Part shown: positions 45,539 through 54,721 of the stretch, piece after piece
Layout: every line of letters starts with the position of its first letter
How positions within the stretch are numbered: the first letter of the stretch is position 1
Assembly: GCA_016293645.1 (NCBI GenBank)
Contig: JAEDDW010000003.1
Span: 15,108-79,107 of the forward strand
Direction of reading: 5' to 3'
DNA length: 64,000 bases
Source of the DNA: Treponema sp.
Lineage (GTDB): Bacteria; Spirochaetota; Spirochaetia; Treponematales; Treponemataceae
Translations under genes and position numbers: made by a program
The notes under the pieces: model-generated
Seen by the model: the letters and a program-made list of their open reading frames with translations, nothing else
Databases searched by the model: none
Told to the model about the DNA's origin: nothing

Positions 45539-46537
45539 CTAAAAACGCACCACGCAGACAATGGGCAGATGATCGCTGTAACCTTCTCCGTTCCATATCT
45601 GGTACCTGTTGGGAACAAAAATCTTTGAGTCACACCACGGCCCTTCAACAGCAACATGGAACTCAATGAATTCCGCTTTCCCCGCAAGGAACATGTTGTC
45701 GATCCGCGACCATTCTTCCTGAAAATAATAGCTTCCCGGCTGAACCATCTTGCCGCTGTCGGAAAACCAGGGCGACTGGACGCAGACTCCTGAATCGACA
45801 AGAGTTCCATCTTTCCAGAACCTCATGACAACCTTGCCTCCGGAAGCCAGATCAAAATCCGCAATATCACGGTTGAAATCACCAAGAGCAAGCAGGGCAC
45901 TGTTATTTTGGATTCCCTTCTCCATTATGCTGGAAAGGACACCTTCCTGTCTGTTTCGCCAGATTTCAGATTCCTCCTCACCTCCGCTTTTGCTCTTCCA
46001 ATGGTTCACGAAAATCGTAAGTCTCCTGCCTCTTGAAATCACCTCCACTTCCATAATAGGGCGCAGACGCGGCATATCCGACTCCTCTGTCCTTATATCC
46101 AGGCTGTGCACCTTCATGTCATCAAGCTGAACCCTGGACAAAACGGCACAGCCGATGGAACTTCCTTCATCCTTTGCAAATACGGCATTTCTATAAACCT
46201 TCTGGCCATTCCATTCACCGGCAAGAAAATTGCTTATGTCGTGAACCACAGCCTCGTTCTCAATTTCTTCCATCACGAACACGTCTGCATCAATGGCCTT
46301 TATGACGGAACACAGACGCTTGAGACGTTCTATGTAGGCTTCTTTACCCCACCTTCCGCTTTTTACGAATTCCGTATACTCATCCCCGGTAGTTACAGCG
46401 TCAAAAAAAGTCTGGACATTCCAGTTGGCAACCTTAAGTTTTTCTTCCCTGACAAGGGTCTCGGTTGTCATTTGGGCACACGAGGAGAACAAAAGGAAAA
46501 CGGCGATTACAGGGACCAGATTTGTTTTATGGCTCAA
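45539..46537 (-). CDS. Lipoprotein endonuclease/exonuclease/phosphatase-family enzyme
   Basis: 332 aa. A TTG start at 46537 is chosen because AGGAGG lies 6 nt upstream and the product then begins with a lipoprotein signal ending LFSSC. The catalytic domain has VANWNVQTF, MEEIEN (metal-binding Glu), NHWKSKS, LALGDFNRD and SDHLPIV, all EEP-superfamily motifs. Probably an outer-surface or periplasmic nuclease or phosphodiesterase. The frame runs 50 codons further upstream without support. Confidence 0.86.
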   Translation of the reverse strand: MSHKTNLVPVIAVFLLFSSCAQMTTETLVREEKLKVANWNVQTFFDAVTTGDEYTEFVKSGRWGKEAYIERLKRLCSVIKAIDADVFVMEEIENEAVVHDISNFLAGEWNGQKVYRNAVFAKDEGSSIGCAVLSRVQLDDMKVHSLDIRTEESDMPRLRPIMEVEVISRGRRLTIFVNHWKSKSGGEEESEIWRNRQEGVLSSIMEKGIQNNSALLALGDFNRDIADFDLASGGKVVMRFWKDGTLVDSGVCVQSPWFSDSGKMVQPGSYYFQEEWSRIDNMFLAGKAEFIEFHVAVEGPWCDSKIFVPNRYQIWNGEGYSDHLPIVCVVRF

Positions 46538-46654
46538 AGGACACCTCCTGAAAAAATCCCGGCTGACTACGGGAATGTCCATATAAATTATTGTGGCGGA
46601 ATGAAATTTCCATACATCTTTTTTCAACTTTCTTCGTGAAATTTCGGTCACAAT

Positions 46655-46674
46655 ACCGTGATTTAAATCACACA
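46655..46674. promoter_or_regulatory. Rex box 1
   Basis: CGTG-8 bp-CACA with a fully palindromic ATTTAAAT centre, in the Rex/phosphoesterase divergent gap, 118 bp upstream of the phosphoesterase start. Confidence 0.6.
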
Positions 46675-46716
46675 AATCTCCAGTCACCTCCTGAATTCCC
46701 CGAATTCAACAGTTTG

Positions 46717-46732
46717 TGTGCAATAAATCACA
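46717..46732. promoter_or_regulatory. Rex box 2
   Basis: TGTG-8 bp-CACA (TGTGCAATAAATCACA), the spacing of the known Rex operator, 100 bp before rex. Confidence 0.6.
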
Positions 46733-46802
46733 GCAATTCGGTTTTTTCTATAGACCCGACTGTTTTTTGATGATAGTATTAAGGCGAACAAGAGATAAAT
46801 TA

Positions 46803-46818
46803 TGTGATTTTTTTCACA
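46803..46818. promoter_or_regulatory. Rex box 3 in the rex leader
   Basis: TGTGATTTTTTTCACA lies 13 bp before the rex ATG and downstream of a TAGTAT-type -10 near 46775, a position suited to autorepression. Confidence 0.65.
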
Positions 46819-46831
46819 AAAGACAGATAAG

Positions 46832-47437
46832 ATGATACAGAAGATTCCGCAGCCGGCCAAAAGAAGGCTTGTTCTTCTTGAACACCTTCTCTCGACTTAC
46901 AAAGAAAAAAACATCACCTCACAGAAAATACAGGAAATGGCCGGGTGGTCTTCAGCTGTTGTAAGGCGTGATATTTCCTACATCGACGTTAAGTGCGGTG
47001 CGACAAACGGCTACAAGGTTGCTGAACTCAGAGAGGCCCTTAGAAAGACTTTCAATCTTACCACGGCGGAACAGAAGTGCTGCATCGTTGGACTCGGAAG
47101 AATGGGTCAGGCACTTCTCGACAATTCCGAACTGTATGAATCACCGTTCAAGATTGTGGCCGGTTTTGATTCAAGCGTAAACAAGACGGAAGTTTTGAGT
47201 TCCGCCTTTCCCCTTCATCCTACAACACTGATGAAAAAAATCATCAAGGAAGAAGGAATCAGTTTCGCGATCCTGACCGTGGATCCTGAGGAAGCAAAAC
47301 CGATGACGGATCTTCTTCTTGAATGCGGAATCAGGGGAATCGTCAACTACACTCCGTGTGTACTGACAGTAACAAAGGATGTAAAAGTAGAAAACGTCAG
47401 CCTTTTGACTGCACTTTCAACTTTGGCAATACAGTAA
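46832..47437 (+). CDS. rex: Redox-sensing transcriptional repressor Rex
   Basis: 201 aa. An N-terminal winged helix (residues about 1-75, with SSAVVRRDISYI as recognition helix), then a Rossmann domain with CIVGLGRMGQAL (about 85) and the C-terminal swapped helix. Rex binds DNA when NADH/NAD is low and controls fermentation and redox genes. Three Rex-box-like palindromes lie in its upstream region, indicating autoregulation. Confidence 0.92.
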   Translation: MIQKIPQPAKRRLVLLEHLLSTYKEKNITSQKIQEMAGWSSAVVRRDISYIDVKCGATNGYKVAELREALRKTFNLTTAEQKCCIVGLGRMGQALLDNSELYESPFKIVAGFDSSVNKTEVLSSAFPLHPTTLMKKIIKEEGISFAILTVDPEEAKPMTDLLLECGIRGIVNYTPCVLTVTKDVKVENVSLLTALSTLAIQ

Positions 47438-47491
47438 ATCAATAGCAGCCTTTGCTTTCTGGCAATGGCGGATAACTATGGGGGTTATAAT

Positions 47492-48616
47492 ATGAGTCGT
47501 GTTTACAACTTTAGCGCAGGTCCTTCTTGCCTTCCGGAAGAAGTTCTCAAGGAATGTGCAGCAGAAATGATGGACTGCAACGGAACAGGTCAGAGCGTAA
47601 TGGAAATGAGCCACCGCTCATCTGCATTCGAACCAATCATCGAACATGCAGAAGCACAGATCCGCAAGCTTATGAACGTTCCTTCAAACTACAAGGTACT
47701 CTTCGTTCAGGGTGGAGGATCAACACAGTTTGCCATGGTCGCACAGAACCTTGGTATCAACAGGAAAAAAGCTGCTTACATCGAAACTGGTGTCTGGGCA
47801 AAGAAGGCCGCAGCAGAAGCAAAGCATCTTGGTGTTGAAGTTGATGTAATCGCTTCTTCTAAGGACAAGAACTATTCTTACATCCCACGCGTTGAAAAGG
47901 TAAGCGGAGACTATGACTACGTTTATGTCTGCTTCAACAATACAATCATGGGCACACACTACGAATACATCCCTGAAACTGGAGACATTCCACTTGTTGC
48001 AGACATGTCTTCATGTATCCTTTCTGAAGAAATCGACGTCTCGAAATTCGGACTCATCTTTGCAGGTGCACAGAAGAACCTTGCTCCAGCAGGCGTTACT
48101 CTCGTAATCGTTCGTGAAGACCTTATTCCGGAACCAGAAAAGTGCCTCCCAGGAACACCGACAATGAGCATGTACAAGACACACAGTGAAAACGGTTCTA
48201 TGTACAATACACCTCCTTGCTACACAATCTACGTTCTCGACAAGGTCCTCAACTGGATTGAAAAGAACGGCGGTGCAAAGGGAATCAACAAGCTGAATGT
48301 TGAAAAGGCAGACTATCTCTACAACTACCTTGATAATTCTGACTTCTACCATGCAACAGCAGAAAAGGGAAGCCGCTCTTTGATGAACGTTCCATTCCTT
48401 ACAAAGTATTCTGACAACGACGGATCGGAAGAAGCACAGGCAAAGGAAAAGGCAATCAATGCTAAATTTGTTAAGGAAGCAGAAGCTGCAGGACTCGTTA
48501 ACCTTAAGGGTCACCGACTTGTAGGCGGCATGCGCGCTTCTATCTATAATGCCATGACAATGGACGGTGTAAAAGCACTTGTTAAGTTCATGGAAGAATT
48601 TGCAAAGAACAACTAA
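47492..48616 (+). CDS. serC: Phosphoserine aminotransferase
   Basis: 374 aa class V PLP enzyme making O-phosphoserine from 3-phosphohydroxypyruvate. YNFSAGPSCLPEEVL at the N-terminus, QGGGSTQF (about 74), the PLP lysine in FAGAQKNLAPAG (about 200) and the C-terminal GHRLVGGMRASIYNAM are diagnostic. GGGGG lies about 9 nt before ATG 47492. It pairs with serA downstream; between them lie two structured repeat elements. Confidence 0.95.
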   Translation: MSRVYNFSAGPSCLPEEVLKECAAEMMDCNGTGQSVMEMSHRSSAFEPIIEHAEAQIRKLMNVPSNYKVLFVQGGGSTQFAMVAQNLGINRKKAAYIETGVWAKKAAAEAKHLGVEVDVIASSKDKNYSYIPRVEKVSGDYDYVYVCFNNTIMGTHYEYIPETGDIPLVADMSSCILSEEIDVSKFGLIFAGAQKNLAPAGVTLVIVREDLIPEPEKCLPGTPTMSMYKTHSENGSMYNTPPCYTIYVLDKVLNWIEKNGGAKGINKLNVEKADYLYNYLDNSDFYHATAEKGSRSLMNVPFLTKYSDNDGSEEAQAKEKAINAKFVKEAEAAGLVNLKGHRLVGGMRASIYNAMTMDGVKALVKFMEEFAKNN

Positions 48617-48621
48617 ATAAA

Positions 48622-48751
48622 TGTGAATTTGATGGGCCCCAGCGACGGCGATAAGGGCAATGGAAAACCTCCCGCTCCACTCATTAAAGCGTTGAGTCAA
48701 TACGGCGGGTCCCTCCTTCCCCTTATCGCCTGCGTCCCATCAAATTCACAA
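48622..48751 (+). repeat. Structured repeat element, copy A
   Basis: 130 bp directly after serC. Perfect 15-bp outer arms (48622-48636 with 48737-48751), conserved CCCAGCGACG and CCTGCGTCCC strands, an 11-bp perfect second stem (48647-48657 with 48721-48731) and an inner CCCGC/GCGGG stem (48671-48675 with 48705-48709). Shares core and layout, but not stem sequences, with copies B and C. Confidence 0.85.
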
Positions 48752-48818
48752 TATTCATTAAAACCACATAAGTTTATTCTTCTGTGGCTGATATTTTAAG
48801 ATTATAAATTAGGATAAA

Positions 48819-48941
48819 CTGCGAGTGGGACGCAGGTGGGAAAGAAAATGGTGGGGCCCGCCAAAAAGGCTCATCGTTTTTCAACAGTGAAGCGGGAAGG
48901 TCCCATTTTTTTTCCACCGTCAGCGAGGGGCCCACTCGCAG
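48819..48941 (-). repeat. Structured repeat element, copy B (inverted)
   Basis: 123 bp in the opposite orientation, ending about 9 bp before the serA Shine-Dalgarno. The 11-bp outer arms are CTGCGAGTGGG and CCCACTCGCAG; the second stem is GGTGG...TGG with CCA...CCACC; the inner stem is CCCGC/GCGGG. The conserved CCTGCGTCCC strand reads on the minus strand. It would fold in the 5' leader of serA if transcription starts upstream. Confidence 0.8.
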
Positions 48942-48960
48942 CTTGTCCAGGAGTTTAAAG

Positions 48961-50139
48961 ATGTATAAGATTCAGACACTTGATAGAATTTCTGCAGTTG
49001 GATTGGATAACTTTCCACGCGATGAATATGAAATTGCTTCGGAAATCATGAAGCCGGATGCAATCCTTGTCCGCTCACACGACATGCTCAGCATGGAACT
49101 TGACGAAAACGTTAAGGCTGTTGCCCGTGCAGGTGCCGGCGTTAACAATATTCCATGCAAGGACCTGGCAGCAAAGGGTGTTGTAGTATTCAACACACCA
49201 GGTGCAAATGCCAACGCAGTTAAGGAACTTGTAATCCTCGGCCTTCTTATGGCAAGCCGTCCTGTAATCGCTGCAAACAAGTTCTGTAACGGACTTGCAG
49301 GAAAGGGTGCAGAAATTGCAACACTCGCAGAAAAGGGAAAGAAAGATTACATCGGTAACGAGCTCAAGGGAAAGACTCTTGGTGTTATCGGTCTCGGTGC
49401 AATCGGTGCACAGGTTGCAAACACAGCTATCGAACTTGGAATGAACGTTGTAGGTTACGACCCATTCCTTTCCATCGACGCTGCATGGAGCCTTAACCAC
49501 ATGGTTAAGCACGCAGAAACTCTCGATACAGTTCTTGCAAAGGCTGACTACCTTACATTCCATGTACCTGAGACACCAGACACAAAGGGATTTGTAAACG
49601 CAAACACAATCAAGAACATGAAGGACGGCGTTCGCCTCATAAACATTGCCCGCGGTGGTCTTGTAAACAACGAAGATGTTCTTGCCGCAATCAACAGCGG
49701 AAAGGTAAGCTGCATGGTAACAGACTTTGCTGCTGAAGAACTCCTTAACAACGACAAGGTTATCTGTATGCCTCACCTTGGAGCATCAACTCCAGAAGCA
49801 GAAGACAACTGTGCAGTTATGGCAGTCAAGGAACTCCGTGACTTCCTTGAAACAGGTGCAATCAAAAACAGCGTAAACTATCCAAAGTGCAAGATGGACA
49901 ACGCAATCCCAAAGAACGGAACTCGCCTCTGCATCGCACACAAGAATGTTCCTAACATGATCGCACAGTTCACATCAGTACTCGGTGAAGCAAAACTCAA
50001 CATTTCCGGAATGGTTGACCAGAACCGCGGTGACATCGCCTACTGTATGATCGATGTTGACGGAAAGGTAGAAGAAGCAACATTGGCTTCCCTTGGTTCA
50101 GCTGACGGCGTAATCAAGGTAAGACCAATCTACGCTTAA
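48961..50139 (+). CDS. serA: D-3-phosphoglycerate dehydrogenase
   Basis: 392 aa. The first step of serine synthesis. NAD-binding GVIGLGAIGAQVA (about 140), NIARGGLVNNEDVL (about 227) with catalytic Arg, a Glu in the AAEELLNND stretch and His in MPHLGAST; a C-terminal ACT domain (about 320-392) suggests allosteric control. ATG 48961 has AGGAG 7 nt upstream; the frame opens six codons earlier within repeat sequence. Confidence 0.95.
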   Translation: MYKIQTLDRISAVGLDNFPRDEYEIASEIMKPDAILVRSHDMLSMELDENVKAVARAGAGVNNIPCKDLAAKGVVVFNTPGANANAVKELVILGLLMASRPVIAANKFCNGLAGKGAEIATLAEKGKKDYIGNELKGKTLGVIGLGAIGAQVANTAIELGMNVVGYDPFLSIDAAWSLNHMVKHAETLDTVLAKADYLTFHVPETPDTKGFVNANTIKNMKDGVRLINIARGGLVNNEDVLAAINSGKVSCMVTDFAAEELLNNDKVICMPHLGASTPEAEDNCAVMAVKELRDFLETGAIKNSVNYPKCKMDNAIPKNGTRLCIAHKNVPNMIAQFTSVLGEAKLNISGMVDQNRGDIAYCMIDVDGKVEEATLASLGSADGVIKVRPIYA

Positions 50140-50159
50140 CAGACGCAATGCGTTATAAT

Positions 50160-50200
50160 AAGGTGTCTGAGAAGCAATGCTTTTCGGGCACCTTTTTTTA
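50160..50200 (+). terminator. Rho-independent terminator of serA
   Basis: A 14-15 bp stem (AAGGTGTCTGAGAAG with CTTTTCGGGCACCTT) with a 5-nt loop and a run of seven T, 21 bp after the stop. Confidence 0.85.
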
Positions 50201-50223
50201 TTATGTTTGTGTTCGTTAACAAT

Positions 50224-50306
50224 GTTGCCCGAAGAACCCTTCGACTGAGCTCAGGGATCCTATAGGCTGGCTGAGGGTAGTCGAAGCCTGCCTATAGCGC
50301 AGCAAC
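50224..50306. repeat. REP-like palindromic unit
   Basis: Outer GTTGC/GCAAC arms enclose CCCTTCGACTGAGCTCAGGG and a hairpin CTATAGGC...GCCTATAG whose tip carries TGAGGGTAGTCGAAGCC. Same core as the units near 4.9, 40.3 and 55.2 kb. Confidence 0.75.
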
Positions 50307-50349
50307 ACTTTCTACGGACATAGCCTTTTTTTATTTAAGGAGGATTTTT

Positions 50350-50826
50350 ATGGAAGCAGTGTTATTGATTTCGGCAATCATACTTCTGGCATTAGGCTTT
50401 CTCGGAACATTTCTTCCTGTTCTGCCCGGACCTCCGTTGGCCTGGAGCGCACTTCTTCTTGAATATTTTATGGAAAGCAGCGGTATGACAGTTACACTTC
50501 TGGTCATTACGTTCATCGTTGCTGTTGTAGTAACCATAATGGATTTTGCTTTTCCTACGATTCAGACAAAGAAATCAGGCGGAACAAAATACGGAACTTG
50601 GGGATCAACCATCGGACTCATAGTGGGACTTTTCAGCGGACCTTTCGGAATCCTTGTGGGACCTTTCATCGGTGCATTCATTGGAGAAATGATTAACGAC
50701 TCAAGCGATTACCACAAGGCGTTAAGATCTGCATGGGCTTCCTTCATTGGATTTCTTTCGGGAACATTGATGAAAATCGTCACGGTGTCAGTTTTCATAA
50801 TCATTTTCATTTTAAGATTGAAATAG
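50350..50826 (+). CDS. DUF456 membrane protein
   Basis: 158 aa, about four or five helices. LGFLGTFLPVLPGPPLAW (about 18) and a glycine-rich GTWGSTIGLIVGLFSGPFGILVGPFIGAF stretch are typical of the DUF456 family, of unknown function. AAGGAGG lies 6 nt before the ATG. Monocistronic. Confidence 0.87.
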   Translation: MEAVLLISAIILLALGFLGTFLPVLPGPPLAWSALLLEYFMESSGMTVTLLVITFIVAVVVTIMDFAFPTIQTKKSGGTKYGTWGSTIGLIVGLFSGPFGILVGPFIGAFIGEMINDSSDYHKALRSAWASFIGFLSGTLMKIVTVSVFIIIFILRLK

Positions 50827-50969
50827 TTCACCCAATGAAAAACTCAACTCACCCAACACTAAGCCTACATAAACAATAGGATATAACAGCAATTAAAAGA
50901 TGCAATATTCATATGTTGAATAATGTATTATAATCAGAATAGAGAGTTTAAATCCGCAAAGGGGTCTAT

Positions 50970-53066
50970 ATGCTTAAAAACAAATCACTCACATTCAAGG
51001 CTACGGCTTTTGCTGTTGTCTTCAGCGTAGGTATCATTACCTTAACCGGAATTACCTGTGCAATTCTTACAAGAAAGAACTTCAAGAAAAATGCCGACAC
51101 AATGATTACTTCACTTGCAGAAAACATCAAGCTTTCCTTCATATCAAGTGTACAGAAGGAAATGATTCTTTCGGAAAAGATGGTCACTTCCGCAGTAATC
51201 AGGGAATACATGAAGGATCCATCAAATCCCAAGTGGCATGACATTGGACTGAAGGAACTTTCTTCCTATGAAAAGATGTTCAAGAGCAAGCTCAGTTTCT
51301 GGATTTCAGACAAGGACAAACAGTATTTTGCAAACTGCGAATACAAATATACACTGGACCCTTCCCTTCCTGAAAATTCATGGTACAAGCAAAACCTTGA
51401 GGCAAGCGGCAACTATTCATTCTACGTAGATTATGAAGTTGCCCTCAAATCGACTTTCCTTTGGATCAACGGAATCGTACGCGATGAAAAAGGAACTCCA
51501 CTAGGACTTGCCGGTACAGGAATTCCGCTTACCCAGTTCATAAACGAGATATATGACGGTTTTGACCCTCGTCTTGAAATGTACATGTTCAACAGCGGAA
51601 TGGACACTTCTGCAGCCCGTGACAATCAGAAACTCATAGACGACAAGGTACCAATTCAGGATGTACTTCCAAAGGCAAACATACCAACCAGTATTCCGGA
51701 TAAAACAACCCTGGTCTCTGCTGATGACGGTGAATATGTAATATGTCCTCTCACGGAAATAGGTTGGGGACTTGTCATCAAATGTCCAAATGACAATGCA
51801 TCGTTCTATGACAAATCCATCATCAGAATAGGAATAGCAGTCATCCTTGTTTCTCTTTTAATCATATTCGTGTTTACGGTTTTCCTTCTCAGGATTACAG
51901 GCGGAATAAAAAAAGTCCTTAAGGCTCTGAGAAATTCAGTTGAGGAAATTGAAAACGGAGAGGCGGACCTTACAAAGAGAATTGAATCTGCAAACAACAA
52001 CGAACTTGGAGAAATGATCGACGAGTTCAACAGATTTATTGAAAAACTTCAGTCAATCGTAGGTGACATCAAGGCATCTGAAAGTGGGTTGAACACAGCC
52101 GGAACAGGATTGAACAGGATCATAACAGAAACCTCCGTAGCCATTGAAAACATTCTTGAAGAAATCAACACGACAAATACGAAGGTCAACGAGCAGCATG
52201 ATAGTGTCGGAAATACGGCAGCAGCCGTTTCAAAAATTTCAACAAACATCACATCGCTTGAAAAACTGATTGCGGAGCAGACAAACGGAGTCAAGGAAGC
52301 TTCTTCCGCCGTTTCAGAAATGATCAGCAACATAGAAAACGTAAACAGTTCCGTCGAGCACATGGCAAGATCCTTCAGCGAGCTTAAGGACAACACCCAG
52401 AAAGGCAGTGCAAAACAGAATGACGTCAACGAAAAAATCAAGGAGATTGTCGTACAGTCCCAGATGCTTCAGGAAGCAAACCAGACAATTTCCAGCATCG
52501 CAGCCCAGACAAACCTTCTCGCGATGAATGCCGCAATTGAAGCAGCACATGCCGGAGAAGCCGGAAAAGGATTCAGTGTTGTTGCCGATGAAATCAGAAA
52601 ACTTTCGGAAACATCTTCAACACAATCAAAGACAATTGGAGAACAGCTTGCGATGATCCGTGATTCCATTCAGAGTGTCGTTCAGACTTCCGATGAATCC
52701 AGAATCGCATTCGACAATGTATATTCTGAAATTACTGAAACAGACAGCATCGTTCAAGGAATAAAATCTGCCATGAGTGAACAGCAGACCAATTCCCGTC
52801 AGATCGGAACCATCCTCAACAACATGAATGAAAGTTCCGGTTTTGTAATGCAAGCAGCTTCTGAAATGACAAATGAAAACAAGGCCATAACCGGTGAAGT
52901 TGAGCAGCTGCTTGAAGCTACTAAAGAAATCAGGAACAAGGTTTCTAACATCGCAAACGGCGCAGAAAAGATAAATGAAAACGAATCTCTTCTTTCAGAG
53001 ATTTCAAATCAGGTAAACGAATCAATTTTGACCGTCGCAAGCCAGATTGGAAAGTTCAGAATTTAA
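50970..53066 (+). CDS. Methyl-accepting chemotaxis protein
   Basis: 698 aa. TM1 about residues 13-33, a dCache-like periplasmic sensor of about 250 residues, TM2 about 287-309, a HAMP domain, and a long cytoplasmic coiled coil with the hairpin tip IAAQTNLLAMNAAIEAAHAGEAGKGF (about 510-535). It signals to CheA/CheW. A TATAAT box at 50929-50934 is the likely -10. The ligand is not predictable. Confidence 0.93.
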   Translation: MLKNKSLTFKATAFAVVFSVGIITLTGITCAILTRKNFKKNADTMITSLAENIKLSFISSVQKEMILSEKMVTSAVIREYMKDPSNPKWHDIGLKELSSYEKMFKSKLSFWISDKDKQYFANCEYKYTLDPSLPENSWYKQNLEASGNYSFYVDYEVALKSTFLWINGIVRDEKGTPLGLAGTGIPLTQFINEIYDGFDPRLEMYMFNSGMDTSAARDNQKLIDDKVPIQDVLPKANIPTSIPDKTTLVSADDGEYVICPLTEIGWGLVIKCPNDNASFYDKSIIRIGIAVILVSLLIIFVFTVFLLRITGGIKKVLKALRNSVEEIENGEADLTKRIESANNNELGEMIDEFNRFIEKLQSIVGDIKASESGLNTAGTGLNRIITETSVAIENILEEINTTNTKVNEQHDSVGNTAAAVSKISTNITSLEKLIAEQTNGVKEASSAVSEMISNIENVNSSVEHMARSFSELKDNTQKGSAKQNDVNEKIKEIVVQSQMLQEANQTISSIAAQTNLLAMNAAIEAAHAGEAGKGFSVVADEIRKLSETSSTQSKTIGEQLAMIRDSIQSVVQTSDESRIAFDNVYSEITETDSIVQGIKSAMSEQQTNSRQIGTILNNMNESSGFVMQAASEMTNENKAITGEVEQLLEATKEIRNKVSNIANGAEKINENESLLSEISNQVNESILTVASQIGKFRI

Positions 53067-53082
53067 GATGCCGGTGCATAAA

Positions 53083-53133
53083 AAGGCCCCTGCTTCAGGA
53101 GATTTTCATTTTCTGAAGCGGGGGCTTTCTTAT
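53083..53133. terminator. Shared terminator between the MCP and ackA
   Basis: A GC-rich stem (GGCCCCTGCTTCAG with CTGAAGCGGGGGC) with a 14-nt loop. T-runs follow on both strands, better on the minus (five T), so it can end ackA and the chemoreceptor gene. Confidence 0.8.
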
Positions 53134-53148
53134 CCTGCAAACTATCTG

Positions 53149-54489
53149 TTACTGTGGACGTACTACAACCTTTGCAAGGTCAGGGCGCTTTACAAGGTCA
53201 GCCTTGAGGCCTTCTTCGCGAGCCTTGTTTACATAGTCCTTGCTCTGGAATGAATATGTGAAGTTTGTATGAACATCATATGTTCCCTTCATGAGGGCAT
53301 AAGCATCTTCTGTCATAACAAGTTCTTCGTCTGTTGGAATTACGAAAATCTTTGTTGCACTGTCATCAGCAGAAATACATGTTTCAGCATTACCTGTAAA
53401 TGACCACTGGTTCTTCTGTTCGTCAATCTTGATTCCGTAGTTTTCAAGACCCTGTGTAGACTTGAGGCGGAATACTGGACCGCGTTCACCGACACCGGCT
53501 GTGAATACGATTGCATCTACGTGACCAAGTTCTGCCATGTAAGCACCGATGTACTTCTTTATTCGGAGGGCTTCCATCTCGATGCAGAGCTTTGCCTTTT
53601 CATCTCCGTTCTTTGCTGCCATTTCAACATCGCGGCGGTCTGCATACTTTCCTGTAACACCGAGACATCCAGACTTCTTGTTGAGGGCTGTGTCCATTTC
53701 ATCTGCTGACATTCCTGTCTTGCGCATGATGTAGAATGGAAGAGCCGGGTCAAGGTCACCAGAGCGAGTACCCATTACAAGACCTTCAAGAGGTGTGATA
53801 CCCATTGTTGTATCGTAGCACTTTCCGTTTTTAACGGCACACATAGAAGCTCCGTTACCGATGTGGCAGATGATTACATTTGTATCTTCAGGTTTCTTTC
53901 CAAGGAGAACAGAAGCACGCTTTGCTGTGTAAAGGAATGATGTTCCGTGGAAACCGTACTTGCGTGCTGCATACTTTTCGTACCATTCGTGTGGAATTGC
54001 ATACATGAAGTTTTCAGCAGGCATTGTCTGGTGCCATGCCGTATCCATGACTGCTGCGTGTGGAACATTTGGCATAACCTTCTGTGCAGCTTCGATACCC
54101 ATGATGTTTGCAGGCATGTGGAGAGGTCCAAGGTCGATTACTTCCTTGAATCCTGCAAGAACTTCTGGAGTTACGAGAACAGACTTTGTGAACTTTTCTC
54201 CACCATGGAGAACACGGTGACCAACGGCTCCGATTTCGCTGAGGTCAGAGATAACGCCTGTTTCCTTGTCTGTGATCATCTTGAGGATGAGTTCGATTGC
54301 TTCCTTGTGTGTTGGACATGGGCTTTCAAGTTCTACCTTGTTTCCCTTTGCCTTGTGTGTGATGCATGAACCTTCGATTCCGATTCTTTCTACAACACCG
54401 TTTGCAAGAACTTCCTTGTTGTCCCAGTCGTAAACCTGGTATTTAGCTGATGATGAACCACAGTTCAATGTCAAAATTGTCATAGCCAT
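53149..54489 (-). CDS. ackA: Acetate kinase
   Basis: 446 aa. ILTLNCGSSSAKYQVYDW, MGTRSGDLDPALPF (about 205), the GFHGTSF loop and CHIGNGAS match acetate kinase, which makes ATP from acetyl-phosphate in fermentation. GAGG lies 6 nt upstream of the ATG. Divergent from the repeat region to its right. Confidence 0.95.
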   Translation of the reverse strand: MAMTILTLNCGSSSAKYQVYDWDNKEVLANGVVERIGIEGSCITHKAKGNKVELESPCPTHKEAIELILKMITDKETGVISDLSEIGAVGHRVLHGGEKFTKSVLVTPEVLAGFKEVIDLGPLHMPANIMGIEAAQKVMPNVPHAAVMDTAWHQTMPAENFMYAIPHEWYEKYAARKYGFHGTSFLYTAKRASVLLGKKPEDTNVIICHIGNGASMCAVKNGKCYDTTMGITPLEGLVMGTRSGDLDPALPFYIMRKTGMSADEMDTALNKKSGCLGVTGKYADRRDVEMAAKNGDEKAKLCIEMEALRIKKYIGAYMAELGHVDAIVFTAGVGERGPVFRLKSTQGLENYGIKIDEQKNQWSFTGNAETCISADDSATKIFVIPTDEELVMTEDAYALMKGTYDVHTNFTYSFQSKDYVNKAREEGLKADLVKRPDLAKVVVRPQ

Positions 54490-54590
54490 AATGCGCCTCT
54501 GATATAATAGAAAATTATGCAGACATTATATTGAAAATATCAGTGAAACTCAATTATGAATAAATCAAAGCTTTGCGGAATAATACAACT

Positions 54591-54721
54591 AAAAAAATGT
54601 GGGTCCCAGCGACGTAAAAATCAGGAGTGGTGCTCCCGGTTTCATGGCTCTAAGCCTTGCGGCCTCTGCTATTTTGACCGGGTCCTCCCTCCTGCATTTT
54701 TCCTGCGTCCCACATTTTTTT
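54591..54721 (+). repeat. Structured repeat element, copy C1
   Basis: 131 bp with 13-bp outer arms (AAAAAAATGTGGG and CCCACATTTTTTT), the CCCAGCGACG/CCTGCGTCCC strands, a second stem (54616-54627 with 54689-54701, one bulge) and an inner CCCGGT/ACCGGG stem. Same layout as copies A and B with different paired sequences. Confidence 0.85.
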
